NCBI RefSeq assembly: GCF_002414845.1
Contig: NZ_DIAX01000081.1
Span: 370-12,434 of the forward strand
Reading direction: 5' to 3'
DNA from: Gordonia sp. UBA5067
GTDB taxonomy: Bacteria; Actinomycetota; Actinomycetes; Mycobacteriales; Mycobacteriaceae
Length of the DNA: 12,065 bases
Below the pieces are notes generated by a model. It saw nothing but the letters and a program-made list of their open reading frames with translations, did not search any database and had not been told where the DNA came from. The translations under genes and the position numbers were made by a program. Shown piece by piece: positions 1 through 7,195 of the stretch. Every line of letters starts with the position of its first letter. Position 1 is the stretch's first letter.

Positions 1-173
1 TTGTAGCCGATGTCGAGCAGGACCTCATCGCGGTCGACCTTGACGATCGTCCCCTCGACGATGTCGCCATCGTTGAAGTACTTGATGGTGGAATCGATGG
101 CGGCGAGAAAGTCCTCAGCCGAGCCGATGTCGTTGACGGCTACTTGCGGCGAGGTAATAGTGGGGGACGACAT
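1..173 (-). CDS. rpsA: 30S ribosomal protein S1, N-terminal part
   Basis: Partial gene: the first 57 codons run leftward off the window edge. S1 is the RNA-binding protein of the small ribosomal subunit that helps mRNA bind. The product begins MSSPTITSPQVAVNDIGSAE, the usual actinobacterial S1 start. Residues 36-57 (GDIVEGTIVKVDRDEVLLDI) are the opening strands of the first S1/OB-fold repeat. The ATG is at 173-171. A GGAG at 188-185 lies 11 bases upstream, slightly far but usable. Neighbouring genes to the right are divergent. In mycobacteria rpsA and polA are near neighbours; here about 7 kb separates them, filled by the other genes of this window. Identification is firm from the N-terminus alone; the rest of the protein cannot be seen. 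Confidence 0.95.
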   Translation of the reverse strand, partial: MSSPTITSPQVAVNDIGSAEDFLAAIDSTIKYFNDGDIVEGTIVKVDRDEVLLDIGY

Positions 174-229
174 GTGTTGGGTTGCTCCGGACAGGTATCT
201 AGTGGGGACAGGATGTTGGTTGCGGTCAT

Positions 230-248
230 CCAGCAGGAAAATTGCTGG
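230..248 (-). other. Inverted repeat (possible hairpin) in rpsA leader
   Basis: CCAGCA and TGCTGG form a perfect 6-base inverted repeat around a 7-base loop, 57 bases upstream of the rpsA start. If transcription of rpsA starts further up, this would be a small hairpin in the mRNA leader. It could matter for leader structure or regulation, but a 6-pair stem can occur by chance. Confidence 0.35.
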
Positions 249-273
249 TCAACGATGTGAACACGGCGATTCG

Positions 274-300
274 AACATACCCTGGTCACACGCCCCTCAA
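274..300 (-). promoter_or_regulatory. Candidate rpsA promoter
   Basis: Read leftward, TTGAGG (300-295) is followed 15 bases later by TATGTT (279-274), a weak -35/-10 pair. It would give a leader of roughly 95 bases containing the inverted repeat at 230-248. The spacer is short and the match is modest. The rest of the 188-base divergent gap (174-361) shows no stronger rpsA promoter and no clear one for the rightward gene. Confidence 0.25.
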
Positions 301-350
301 ACACTACGCCACCCCCCTGTCCTGCACAAATGCGTCTCGGCGCGTCGAGC

Positions 351-357
351 GGAGGAG
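351..357 (+). promoter_or_regulatory. Ribosome binding site that fixes the start at 362
   Basis: GGAGGAG lies 4 bases before the ATG at 362. It supports that start rather than the in-frame ATG at 242, which would add 40 residues of low-quality sequence running through the rpsA upstream region. Confidence 0.8.
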
Positions 358-361
358 CACT

Positions 362-898
362 ATGGTCCACTCACTTGAGCTGACCTTCGACGACGCTGCG
401 GGCGCGGCCATCATCGCCGAGGTGAACCGCCTCGTCGCGGCGGGTCTGCGCAATCCGCATCGCCATCAGCGGCCGCACCTCACGCTGATCGCCGCCCGCT
501 CGGTCGAACCGGCCGCCTTGAGCGCACTTGGTCCGGTTGCGCAACGACTGCCGATCACCATCCGGCTCGGCGCGCCGATTGTCTTGTCCCACGGCGCGGC
601 CGGCGCCCACGGCGGCTACGTACTCGCCCGTTCGGTCATCCCCACCAGTGAACTGCTCAGCCTCCACGCCACCGTCGCGCGCCTGACCGCCGGTTTCGTC
701 GACGGTGAATTCGGCCACTCCCGGCCCGGCGAGTGGACGCCGCACGTGACGCTGGCACGACGGCTCTCCGACGATCAGCTGGCACCGGCGTTGACACTGG
801 TCTCCGACAACGAGGTCCGCCAGGTGGTCGCCGCGGGAATCCGGCGATGGGATGGCGAAGCCCGGACCGAGACCCTTCTTGCCGGGCGGGCGTGCTGA
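362..898 (+). CDS. 2H phosphoesterase, 2'-5' RNA ligase superfamily
   Basis: A 178-residue cytoplasmic protein with the two histidine motifs of the 2H family: H39-L-T41 within RPHLTLIAA and H128-V-T130 within WTPHVTLARR. In this family the paired HxT motifs sit on two related halves and act on 2',3'-cyclic or 2'-5' phosphate bonds in RNA or small nucleotides. Length and motif spacing (about 89 residues) suit a complete single-domain member. No membrane segment or signal peptide is seen. The start is set by the GGAGGAG site at 351-357. Its stop lies 6 bases before the downstream methyltransferase, so the two are probably co-transcribed and coupled. Being beside rpsA and a methyltransferase loosely suggests an RNA-linked role, which is inference. 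The actual substrate cannot be read from sequence. Confidence 0.85.
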   Translation: MVHSLELTFDDAAGAAIIAEVNRLVAAGLRNPHRHQRPHLTLIAARSVEPAALSALGPVAQRLPITIRLGAPIVLSHGAAGAHGGYVLARSVIPTSELLSLHATVARLTAGFVDGEFGHSRPGEWTPHVTLARRLSDDQLAPALTLVSDNEVRQVVAAGIRRWDGEARTETLLAGRAC

Positions 899-904
899 CG
901 ACCC

Positions 905-1747
905 ATGCCGGACAGTGAGATGGTGGATGAAGACGGGACCCACCCCCCGCGGGTCTTGGGGCCGGTCGACTCCGCCGCCAGCGACCGCGCGAACCGGCAG
1001 TGGTGGGATTCGGACGCCGACGCCTACCACGACGAGCACGGCGCCTACCTCGGGGTGGAGTCGACCGGCGGCGACTTCGTCTGGTGCCCGGAGAATCTGC
1101 GCGAAGCCGACATCGGCCTGCTCGGTGACATCGTCGGCAAGACGATCCTCGAGGTCGGCTGCGGCTCGGCCCCGTGCGCGCGGTGGCTCGCCGCCCACGG
1201 CGCCCACCCGGTTGGAATCGACTTGTCGCGCGGGATGCTCGCGCACGGGGTCGCCGCGATGGCCGGCGACGCGCAGCGGGTTCCGCTGGTGCAGGCAACG
1301 GCCGAGCGGCTGCCGTTTGCCGGCGCATCCTTCGACCTGGCCTGCTCGGCGTTCGGCGCGGTCCCCTTCGTCGCCGACTCCGCCGGTGTCATGGCCGAGG
1401 TTGCCCGCGTGCTGCGTCCGGGCGGGCGGTGGGTCTTCGCGGTGAACCACCCGATGCGCTGGATGTTCCCCGACGACCCCGGACCGGCCGGGCTGACCGT
1501 CACCATCCCCTACTTCAACCGCACCCCCTATGCGGAGCGCGACGAGTCCGGCGCGATCACCTACGTCGAGCATCACCGCACCATGGGCGACCGGATCCGC
1601 GAGATCCGCGCGGCCGGGCTGATCCTCGACGACGTCGTCGAACCCGAGTGGCCCGAAGACTTCGAGCAGGAGTGGGGCCAATGGTCACCCCTGCGCGGCG
1701 CCTACTTCCCCGGCACCGCGATCTTCTGCTGCCGCAAGCCCGCCTGA
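905..1747 (+). CDS. Class I SAM-dependent methyltransferase
   Basis: A 280-residue Rossmann-fold methyltransferase. Motif I is ILEVGCGSAP (residues 81-90), which binds S-adenosylmethionine. The acidic end of the second strand is GID (104-106). AERLPF (133-138) is the usual pre-motif-II segment, and VLRPGGRW (169-176) follows the strand carrying FDLACSAFG (143-151). The N-terminal NRQWWDSDADAYHDEHG (30-46) resembles a common actinobacterial subgroup of unassigned substrate. The C-terminal RGAYFPGTAIFCCRKPA is typical of the fold's last strands. The ATG at 905 has no strong ribosome site and begins 6 bases after the previous stop, so translation is probably coupled. An in-frame ATG at 920 is an alternative. 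The substrate is unknown. The gene ends at a convergent gap with tandem repeats. Confidence 0.85.
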   Translation: MPDSEMVDEDGTHPPRVLGPVDSAASDRANRQWWDSDADAYHDEHGAYLGVESTGGDFVWCPENLREADIGLLGDIVGKTILEVGCGSAPCARWLAAHGAHPVGIDLSRGMLAHGVAAMAGDAQRVPLVQATAERLPFAGASFDLACSAFGAVPFVADSAGVMAEVARVLRPGGRWVFAVNHPMRWMFPDDPGPAGLTVTIPYFNRTPYAERDESGAITYVEHHRTMGDRIREIRAAGLILDDVVEPEWPEDFEQEWGQWSPLRGAYFPGTAIFCCRKPA

Positions 1748-1762
1748 ATCGCTCACCCCGTC

Positions 1763-1844
1763 TTCGCCGAGTGGGCACCAAAATTCGCCGAGTGGGCACC
1801 CTGGCGACGCCGAGTGGGCACCCTGTCTCCACTGAGTGGGCACC
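1763..1844. repeat. Four-copy tandem repeat, GAGTGGGCACC core
   Basis: Four copies of GAGTGGGCACC begin at 1769, 1790, 1812 and 1834, so the spacing is 21, 22 and 22 bases. The first two share the longer unit TTCGCCGAGTGGGCACC. The third has GACGCCG before the shared part and the fourth CCACTG. The array fills most of the 111-base gap between two converging genes (stops at 1747 and 1859). The unit has no internal dyad, so it is not a row of hairpin terminators. Spacing of two helical turns would put every copy on the same DNA face, which suits a protein-binding array, but no binder is evident. Confidence 0.85.
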
Positions 1845-1858
1845 CTCGACAGAGGCTG

Positions 1859-2926
1859 CTATCTCGCGCCGATCCGGGTGCGAATCAGTCGCCCGAATTC
1901 GGCTGTTCCCGTCGAGCCACCCAGATCCGGCGTCATCTCGCCAGCATCCAGCGTCGCGGTCAGCGCGGCCCGTATCGTCGCCGCGAGGTCGCGCCCTCGA
2001 TCATCGTCGAACTGCTGCGCCCACCAATCGAAAAGCATCGCTGTCGACTCGATCAGCGCTACCGGATTGGCGCAGTCGCGCCCCGCGATGTCAGGTGCGG
2101 CACCATGTGCCGCCTGGGCCATCGCTTTGCAGTCGGAGGTGTTGATCGATGCGGCCAGGCCCAGTGATCCGGCGAGCTCGGCGGCGAGGTCGGAAAGGAT
2201 GTCGCCAAAGAGGTTTTCGGTGACGAGGACGTCGAAGTCACCGGCGCGCCGCACCAGCAGGGCCGCCATCGCATCGACATGCTCCTCGTCGACGGTGACG
2301 TCCGGGTAGTCGCCCGCGACGTCGTAACACGCCGCACGGAAGAGCCCGGTGGTCATGGTGAGCACGTTGGCCTTGTGGACGACGGTCACGTGCTTCTTGC
2401 GACGGCGAGCCTGCTCGAAGGCGACCCGCGCGATCCGCTCCGATGCCGCGCGGGTGATTACCCCGACGGCGAGCGCCACATCGGGCGTCGGCATGAACTC
2501 GCCGCTACCCACCGCCATGTTGCGATCGGCATACAGCCCCTCACTGTTCTCGCGGACGATGAGCAGGTCGATCGCTCCGCTCACCGACGGCACCCCCGGA
2601 TAGACTCGCGCTGGCCGCAGGTTCGAGTAGAGGCCGTAGCGCTTGCGAATCACGGCACCGGGCGTCAGTTGCCCACGAAACTGGTCGGGATAGCCCGCAG
2701 AATCATGCGGCCCAAGGATCCAGCAGTCGAGGTCGTCGAGCGCGTCCAGGGTCGCCGGCGGTAGCGGATCGCCAAGGGTGTCGATGGCTGAGCGCCCCAT
2801 GGCGAGCGGCACCCACTCGACGTCGAGGTCGGCGTGAGTCGCGGCCGCGGTGGCGATGTCGACGGCGACGGGGACGATCTCGGGCCCGATGCCATCGCCG
2901 TCGAGGACTCCGATCCGAAGTGGCAT
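1859..2926 (-). CDS. Isocitrate/isopropylmalate dehydrogenase family protein
   Basis: A 355-residue member of the NAD(P)-dependent beta-decarboxylating dehydrogenases, which oxidise and decarboxylate (R)-2-hydroxyacids such as isopropylmalate, isocitrate, homoisocitrate or tartrate. The N-terminus MPLRIGVLDGDGIGPEI is diagnostic. Substrate-site pieces are IRKRYGLYSNLRPARVYPG (93-111, with R94 and R104), VRENSEGLYAD (125-134), VVHKANVL (182-189, K185), D218 in EEHVDAM, and NLFGDILSDLAAE (238-250, metal-binding D242 and D246). The cofactor loop is HGAAPDIAGRDCANP (274-288). All key residues seem present, so it should be active. The sequence does not look like the main LeuB, and the substrate cannot be fixed. 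The ATG at 2926 has GGAG only one base away. It lies 33 bases after the HNH gene's stop, so it may be read through from that gene. Confidence 0.85.
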   Translation of the reverse strand: MPLRIGVLDGDGIGPEIVPVAVDIATAAATHADLDVEWVPLAMGRSAIDTLGDPLPPATLDALDDLDCWILGPHDSAGYPDQFRGQLTPGAVIRKRYGLYSNLRPARVYPGVPSVSGAIDLLIVRENSEGLYADRNMAVGSGEFMPTPDVALAVGVITRAASERIARVAFEQARRRKKHVTVVHKANVLTMTTGLFRAACYDVAGDYPDVTVDEEHVDAMAALLVRRAGDFDVLVTENLFGDILSDLAAELAGSLGLAASINTSDCKAMAQAAHGAAPDIAGRDCANPVALIESTAMLFDWWAQQFDDDRGRDLAATIRAALTATLDAGEMTPDLGGSTGTAEFGRLIRTRIGAR

Positions 2927-2959
2927 TCTCCGAGTATGCCGCGGTGGCCCACCGCCGCG

Positions 2960-4558
2960 CTACGCGGCAAGGAGCAGGCGCTCGAGTGCACGCTCGACCG
3001 GCGATGGCCGGGATTCGGGGACGCTGTTGAGGTCCCGCCTGATTCGGCGAAGGTCTGTGGGTTCGTCCGGGCTGGCTAACTGGCCGGGTGGGTCGGGGTC
3101 GCCGGGGTGGCGGTCCAGCAGTGTTCTTGGGTCATGGACGGGGTTGGTGCGGTACGGACCGGCACTGCCGGTCAGTCGCCAGCCGGTGCGCCCGGCATCG
3201 GGGCCGGTGGCAATGATGGCGGTTTCCCACTGACCGGGCTTGGAGCCGACGTTGCGGTTGTCGCGTCCGCACGCTGATCCCAGATCAGCCAGGTTCGTCT
3301 GGCCGCCGGCGGCGAAGTCTTGGACGGCGTGGTGAGCTTGCGTACGGCAGAACGGTTCGGTGCATCCGGGTCGGGTGCAGCCGAGGTCTTGGCCGAACAT
3401 CGCCAGCCGTTGGGCCATGGTGGCCAAGCGCCGGCCGCGCGCGAAGTCGAGGACTTGACTGGTGGCGTGGCGAAACACCTCCAGCCAGGGCACCGTATCG
3501 GCGGCGAGTTCGATCAGCTCGGCGACCGGCACCATCGTGCCGGTCGAGGTAACCGCCACCCCGGCGCGACGGGCCAGGTCGTGCTCGTCGATGGTGATCA
3601 CCAACTGCGCCGGAATCCGGTTCGGCCGCCCCAGGCCCTGATGGCCCAAAATCCAGTCGCACATCGCGTCGAGGGCATCGTGATTGCGTTGCGCCGCACT
3701 GCGCGTATCGCGCGTGATGGCTTCGGCCAATGCTTCGCGCTGCTCCTCGCCACCGGTATCGCCAGTGCGCTCGGGTGGGAAGGCGATCGGCTGCTCGTCG
3801 TCGGGATTGTTGACCCCCGGCGCTGCCCACGCGTTCCAAACGACTTCGATCTTGGCCCGTAGCGCCGGGGTCAACACGCCGGTCAACGTGGACAACAACC
3901 GGTTGTCCTGCCGCCCGATAGTGATCCCGCGCTGGCGGCGCCGATCAGTGTCATCAGACAACTCCCCATCCGGATCCAGATGCGCCAGCAGTCGTTGGCC
4001 GATCGGACGCAACTCGGCCGGCGCCATCTCGCGCGCTGCTTCGGTCAAAATCGCCACTGCTGTGTCCACATCCTCGACCGAAGCAGCCCGCGGCACTTTG
4101 GCCATGATCAGCTCCACCTCGTACACGTGATCAGCCGACACCACCCCCGACGCGACCGCCGCGGCCAATGGTTCGCGCTTGGGCGGCAGCTTCTGCCCGG
4201 TCATCGCCATGGCCGGGGTGATCGCCTCGGCCACCGCCAACCGCCGCTTGGCCTCGGCCGCCCCCAACCGCAATTCCTGGGCGTAGTACCGCTTGAGCGT
4301 CGTGTGCCCCGAGGCCCGGAATAACTCGCGATCCGACACTTCCATCAACACCGACGCACACACCCCGTCAGTCCGGCGCCGGGCGGTCTCGAGCACCTCC
4401 GCGATCTCCCCCACCTCGCCATCAGCGACCAGACCCAACGGGGCCTCAGCCAGCTTCACCGTCGCCGCGTCGATCAACCGCGCCAACTGCACTGGAGAAT
4501 CCGGCAACCGCACAGTCGAATCCCGCAACCGCACAGGCGAATCGGTCAACGGACCCAC
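2960..4558 (-). CDS. DUF222 / 13E12-family HNH endonuclease-like protein
   Basis: About 532 residues. The N-terminal two thirds is a DUF222 region, largely helical ([21 protein letters not shown] around 81-101). The C-terminal HNH module has C394, C399 and C404, H409-H410 in [19 protein letters not shown] (418-426), C430, and then GRDNRNVG. The last motif has D433-N434 where a classical HNH has histidine, a variant I recall in other DUF222 proteins. Members are widespread, multi-copy, probably nuclease-related proteins of actinobacteria; the exact role is unknown. Residues 5-25 are three 7-residue repeats (D-S-x-V-x-L-x). The longest reading starts with GTG at 4558. A TTG at 4549 is better spaced from the AGGGGG tract, so the start is uncertain. 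A LexA-box match lies at 4591-4602, suggesting SOS control as described for several M. tuberculosis 13E12 genes. Confidence 0.88.
   Translation of the reverse strand: MGPLTDSPVRLRDSTVRLPDSPVQLARLIDAATVKLAEAPLGLVADGEVGEIAEVLETARRRTDGVCASVLMEVSDRELFRASGHTTLKRYYAQELRLGAAEAKRRLAVAEAITPAMAMTGQKLPPKREPLAAAVASGVVSADHVYEVELIMAKVPRAASVEDVDTAVAILTEAAREMAPAELRPIGQRLLAHLDPDGELSDDTDRRRQRGITIGRQDNRLLSTLTGVLTPALRAKIEVVWNAWAAPGVNNPDDEQPIAFPPERTGDTGGEEQREALAEAITRDTRSAAQRNHDALDAMCDWILGHQGLGRPNRIPAQLVITIDEHDLARRAGVAVTSTGTMVPVAELIELAADTVPWLEVFRHATSQVLDFARGRRLATMAQRLAMFGQDLGCTRPGCTEPFCRTQAHHAVQDFAAGGQTNLADLGSACGRDNRNVGSKPGQWETAIIATGPDAGRTGWRLTGSAGPYRTNPVHDPRTLLDRHPGDPDPPGQLASPDEPTDLRRIRRDLNSVPESRPSPVERALERLLLAA
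4497..4557 (-). repeat. Three-copy 21-base in-frame tandem repeat
   Basis: On the + strand, GAATCCGGCAACCGCACAGT (plus C) at 4497-4517 and GAATCCCGCAACCGCACAGG (plus C) at 4518-4538 differ at two positions. A diverged third copy is at 4539-4557. The period of 21 keeps the reading frame and encodes the N-terminal heptads [14 protein letters not shown] and TDSPVRL of the HNH protein. It may vary in copy number between strains. Confidence 0.75.
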
Positions 4559-4590
4559 CCCCTGTCAGCTGCGGAAACCAATCCGTAATA

Positions 4591-4602
4591 GAACGTATGT
4601 TC
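4591..4602. promoter_or_regulatory. Predicted LexA (SOS) box
   Basis: GAACGTATGTTC matches the Gram-positive/mycobacterial LexA core GAAC-N4-GTTC, and the inner GTAT fits the RNRY preference. Flanks are A and A rather than the optimal C and G. It lies 32 bases upstream of the HNH gene's GTG (44 bases from the core's far end), a normal position for repression by LexA. No other copy of the core was noticed in the window. LexA itself is not encoded here. Confidence 0.65.
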
Positions 4603-4622
4603 ACGTTAACGCAGATACGTGA
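4601..4622. promoter_or_regulatory. Inverted repeat beside the LexA box
   Basis: TCACGT (4601-4606) and ACGTGA (4617-4622) form a perfect 6-base dyad with a 10-base centre, overlapping the LexA box by two bases. The centre-to-centre half-site distance (16 bases) suits a dimeric repressor better than a terminator. It could also act as a weak structure after the ABC ATPase stop at 4659. No ribosome site or gene was found in the 100-base gap 4559-4658, and no classical U-tract terminator. Confidence 0.35.
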
Positions 4623-4658
4623 TACACGCAACAGGAAGTGCTCCGACGACTCGCTACC

Positions 4659-5420
4659 TCACAATAGTTTCGCCAGGAAAACCTGGGTCCGCTCATGCTG
4701 CGGGTTGGCCAGCACCTCGCGCGGGTCGCCACTCTCGACGACGACGCCGGCGTCCATAAACACCAGCTGGTCGGCCACCTCGCGCGCGAAACCCATTTCG
4801 TGCGTCACGACCAGCATGGTCATTCCATCGTCGGCGAGGCGCCGCATGACGGCCAGCACATCGCCGACGAGTTCGGGGTCGAGCGCCGACGTCGGCTCAT
4901 CGAAGAGCATCAGTTTGGGTTCCATGGCCAGTGCCCGGGCGATCGCCACCCGCTGTTGCTGGCCGCCGGACAACTGGGCCGGGTAGTGGTCGGCGCGGTC
5001 GGCCAATCCCACCTGGTCCAGCAGTTCGCGCGCCTGCTCGACCGCCGCCGCCTTCGGCTTGCCCGCCACCTGGACGGGAGCCTCGATGATGTTCTCCAGC
5101 GCGGTCCGATGCGGAAACAGGTTGAAGTGCTGAAAGACCATGCCGATATCGCGGCGCTGTCGCGCCGCCTGTTTCGGGCTCAACTCGTAGAGTCGGTCGC
5201 CGCCCTCCCGATAGCCCATCAACTCGCCGTCGACGTAGAGCCGCCCCGAGTTGATCCGTTCAAGATGGTTGACGCAACGCAGAAACGTCGACTTCCCCGA
5301 ACCGGATGGGCCGATCAGGCAGGCGACCTGGCCGCGCGCAACCTCCAACGACACCCCGTTCAGCACCTGCAGGGCGCCGAACGACTTGCCGACCGATTGG
5401 GCCGACACCATTGCGCTCAT
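4659..5420 (-). CDS. Polar amino acid ABC transporter, ATP-binding protein
   Basis: A 253-residue ATPase of the GlnQ/HisP type that powers import of polar amino acids. It has Walker [10 protein letters not shown] (37-45), Q-loop Q97 in [11 protein letters not shown], the signature LSGGQQQR (150-157), Walker B LMLFDEP (170-176, catalytic E175), the D-loop SALDP, and switch histidine H207 in VVTHEMGFA. The pattern [15 protein letters not shown] and the length are typical of the polar amino acid subfamily. Its ATG at 5420 overlaps the permease stop in ATGA, a mark of coupled translation; an in-frame ATG at 5411 is a less likely start. It is the last gene of the predicted operon. All catalytic residues are present. 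The amino acid carried cannot be told from the ATPase. Confidence 0.95.
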   Translation of the reverse strand: MSAMVSAQSVGKSFGALQVLNGVSLEVARGQVACLIGPSGSGKSTFLRCVNHLERINSGRLYVDGELMGYREGGDRLYELSPKQAARQRRDIGMVFQHFNLFPHRTALENIIEAPVQVAGKPKAAAVEQARELLDQVGLADRADHYPAQLSGGQQQRVAIARALAMEPKLMLFDEPTSALDPELVGDVLAVMRRLADDGMTMLVVTHEMGFAREVADQLVFMDAGVVVESGDPREVLANPQHERTQVFLAKLL

Positions 5421-6301
5421 CGCATCCCCCCGGCCCGGCCCACGCCCTTGCTGTAATGCTTCTCCACATAGTGCTGGCCGATCATGAGGACACTGGTCAC
5501 CGCGAGGTACCAGGTGGAGGCGACGAGGAGCAGCGGAATCGGCTGGAAGTTAACGCCGGAGATGTCCCTGGTCCGACCGTAGAGTTCGAGGCTGAACGGC
5601 ACCGCCGCCACCAGGCTCGTCGTCTTGAGCATGCTGATCAGCTCGTTGCCGGTCGGCGGGATGATCACCCGCATCGCTTGCGGCAATACGGTGCGGCGCA
5701 TCGTCTGCGCCCACGACATTCCCAACGCCGTGGAGGCCTCGGTCTGGCCGTGGCCCACCGACGAGATCCCGGCTCGAACAATCTCGGCCATATACGCCGC
5801 CTCGTTGAGCCCAAGTCCGATAACAGCGAAGAAGAAGGCGGCGTTGAGTGCCTGGATATTGATGTGGGCGAACTGCGTCACAAACGGAACGCCGATATCG
5901 ATCTGCTTGTAGATCGAGCCGAACAATCCCCAGAACACGAGCTGCACATACACCGGTGTGCCACGGAAGATCCAGATGTAGACCCATGCGCAATAGCGGA
6001 GCACCGGATTGTTCGTCAGTCGCATCACCGCCAGCGTCACCCCGAGGACGACCGCGATCAGCATGGCCAGCACCGTCAGCGCCAAGGTGTACCCGACGCC
6101 CGTTAGCACACGGGTGTCGAACAGATATGACGCATAGGTGCGCCAGCGATACGCCGGGTTGGTAGCGGCGCCGTAGACGAACAACCCGACCAGGGCCACC
6201 ACGACGACCGCGGCCGCCCACTGGCCCGGATGCCGCAGCGGCACCGCCTCGATCGGCGCCGCAGTGTCCCGGGCACCGACGGATTCGACGGGATGCGCCA
6301 C
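5417..6301 (-). CDS. Polar amino acid ABC transporter, permease
   Basis: A 294-residue inner-membrane permease of the HisM/GlnP family. Hydrophobic segments are near residues 29-44, 68-93, 104-128, 152-168, 222-242 and 256-277. The ATPase-docking EAA loop is at about 167-210 ([20 protein letters not shown], then [20 protein letters not shown]). Only one permease is encoded, so it probably works as a homodimer. The start is taken as GTG at 6301 because AAGGAG lies 8 bases before it. The open frame continues another 154 codons upstream, but that stretch lies over the binding-protein gene and has no family similarity. The N-terminal 25 residues before the first membrane segment are poorly conserved-looking. 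It overlaps the ATPase gene by 4 bases. Confidence 0.92.
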   Translation of the reverse strand: MAHPVESVGARDTAAPIEAVPLRHPGQWAAAVVVVALVGLFVYGAATNPAYRWRTYASYLFDTRVLTGVGYTLALTVLAMLIAVVLGVTLAVMRLTNNPVLRYCAWVYIWIFRGTPVYVQLVFWGLFGSIYKQIDIGVPFVTQFAHINIQALNAAFFFAVIGLGLNEAAYMAEIVRAGISSVGHGQTEASTALGMSWAQTMRRTVLPQAMRVIIPPTGNELISMLKTTSLVAAVPFSLELYGRTRDISGVNFQPIPLLLVASTWYLAVTSVLMIGQHYVEKHYSKGVGRAGGMR

Positions 6302-6306
6302 GCAGT

Positions 6307-7194
6307 CTACTCCTTTGCGCCATTGATGACCGACGTCCGGATCATGCCAGCCCCGACCCCCCAATGGTGGGCGATTGTGCCGTAGTAGCCGTGGTCGATC
6401 AGGTACTGGACCGCCGCCTGGACGGCTGGGGCCAGGTTGGACTGGCCGGCGACGGGTATGCCGTAGGGCGCGGCGTCGTAGACCGGACCCACCGCCTCCA
6501 ATTGGCCGTCGGTCTTCTTGATCGCGTAGGCGGTGACCGGGGAATCGGCGGAGATCGCGTCGACTTGACCGAGGAGAAGCGCGTTGACGGTGGCGTCCTG
6601 GTTCTCGAATTTCACCATCCGGATCGGCTCCTTCCCCAACTTCTCGCATGCGGCCGACTTCGCCGGAATCTCCTGCGTCTCTTGCACAGTCGTCGATTTG
6701 ACGCCGACGCGCTTGCCACACGCGGACTCGGGGGTGATGGTGCTTCCGGTGCGGCGGGCCCACTGGATCCCGGCGGAGAAGTAGGTGATGAAGTCGACCT
6801 GCTTTTCCCGTTCGAGGGTGTCGGTGAACGCGGAGATGCCCATGTGGAAGGTGCCCGCCTGAATGGCGGGAATGATTTTGGCGAACTCGGATTCGACGAC
6901 CCTCAGCTGCAGGCCGAACACCTGACTGATCGCCCGCACCAAGTCGATGTCGAAACCGATGATCGCACCGTCCCGGTTCTTGAACTCATTGGGCTGATAC
7001 GGCGGATTGGTACCGACGATGAGGACCCCGCCGTCGCGTATCGCGGCCGGCACCAGTGCGGCGATGGGTGGCTGCTCGGTGACGCCGACGCTGATTGGTT
7101 TGGTGTCCAGCGCCGACTCGTCGTTCGTGCAGGCCGCCATCGCCAAGACGGCCACTAGCACTGCCAACGCTCCCGTCCAGCGCCGTGCGGTCAT
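6307..7194 (-). CDS. Polar amino acid ABC transporter, substrate-binding lipoprotein
   Basis: A 295-residue exported binding protein of the SBP_bac_3 family. Residues 1-21 form a lipoprotein signal (MTARR, a hydrophobic stretch, then MAAC with C22 as the lipidated cysteine). The mature part shows family landmarks: GVLIVGTNPPYQPNEF (56-71), IIGFDIDLVRAISQVFG (78-94), IIPAIQAGTFHMGISAFTDT (107-126), REKQVDFITYF (129-139), and VDAISADSP (211-219). R147-R148 in IQWARRTGS is where the family binds the substrate carboxylate. The start ATG at 7194 lies one base after the polA stop, so it is coupled to polA; longer starts would run backward into polA. The ribosome site is weak. The permease and ATPase follow directly, making a complete importer. 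Substrate is a polar amino acid, not resolvable further. Confidence 0.92.
   Translation of the reverse strand: MTARRWTGALAVLVAVLAMAACTNDESALDTKPISVGVTEQPPIAALVPAAIRDGGVLIVGTNPPYQPNEFKNRDGAIIGFDIDLVRAISQVFGLQLRVVESEFAKIIPAIQAGTFHMGISAFTDTLEREKQVDFITYFSAGIQWARRTGSTITPESACGKRVGVKSTTVQETQEIPAKSAACEKLGKEPIRMVKFENQDATVNALLLGQVDAISADSPVTAYAIKKTDGQLEAVGPVYDAAPYGIPVAGQSNLAPAVQAAVQYLIDHGYYGTIAHHWGVGAGMIRTSVINGAKE
6310..6315 (-). promoter_or_regulatory. Ribosome binding site that fixes the permease start
   Basis: AAGGAG on the minus strand sits within the last codons of the binding-protein gene, 8 bases before GTG at 6301. It decides the permease start against longer in-frame alternatives. Confidence 0.75.
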
Positions 7195-7195
7195 G

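Noticed and set aside
242..361. An N-terminal extension of the 2H phosphoesterase from the ATG at 242
   Set aside because: No ribosome site precedes it, and GGAGGAG immediately before 362 fits the family's usual start.
371..1681. A 436-codon leftward open frame
   Set aside because: It lies antisense to the 2H phosphoesterase and methyltransferase genes, both with clear family motifs. Its composition is Gly/Arg/Asp-rich without any domain, a normal by-product of high GC.
1763..1844. The tandem repeat as a CRISPR array
   Set aside because: The period is only 21-22 bases with spacers of about 10 bases, and no cas gene is present.
1748..1858. The tandem repeat as an intrinsic bidirectional terminator
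   Set aside because: The units are direct, not inverted, and contain no stem or T-run.
1174..2145. A 323-codon rightward open frame
   Set aside because: It overlaps the methyltransferase in another frame and runs antisense to the dehydrogenase. It is extremely Arg/Pro-rich and has no motif.
2960..4558. The HNH gene as a group I/II intron or intein endonuclease
   Set aside because: It is a free-standing DUF222 protein with no splicing motifs and no interrupted host gene.
4695..5456. A 253-codon rightward open frame
   Set aside because: It is the mirror of the ABC ATPase gene, which carries every catalytic motif. The antisense product has no recognisable domain.
6302..6763. An upstream extension of the permease reading frame
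   Set aside because: It runs through the binding-protein gene in another frame and lacks permease-like sequence. A well-spaced AAGGAG fixes the start at 6301.
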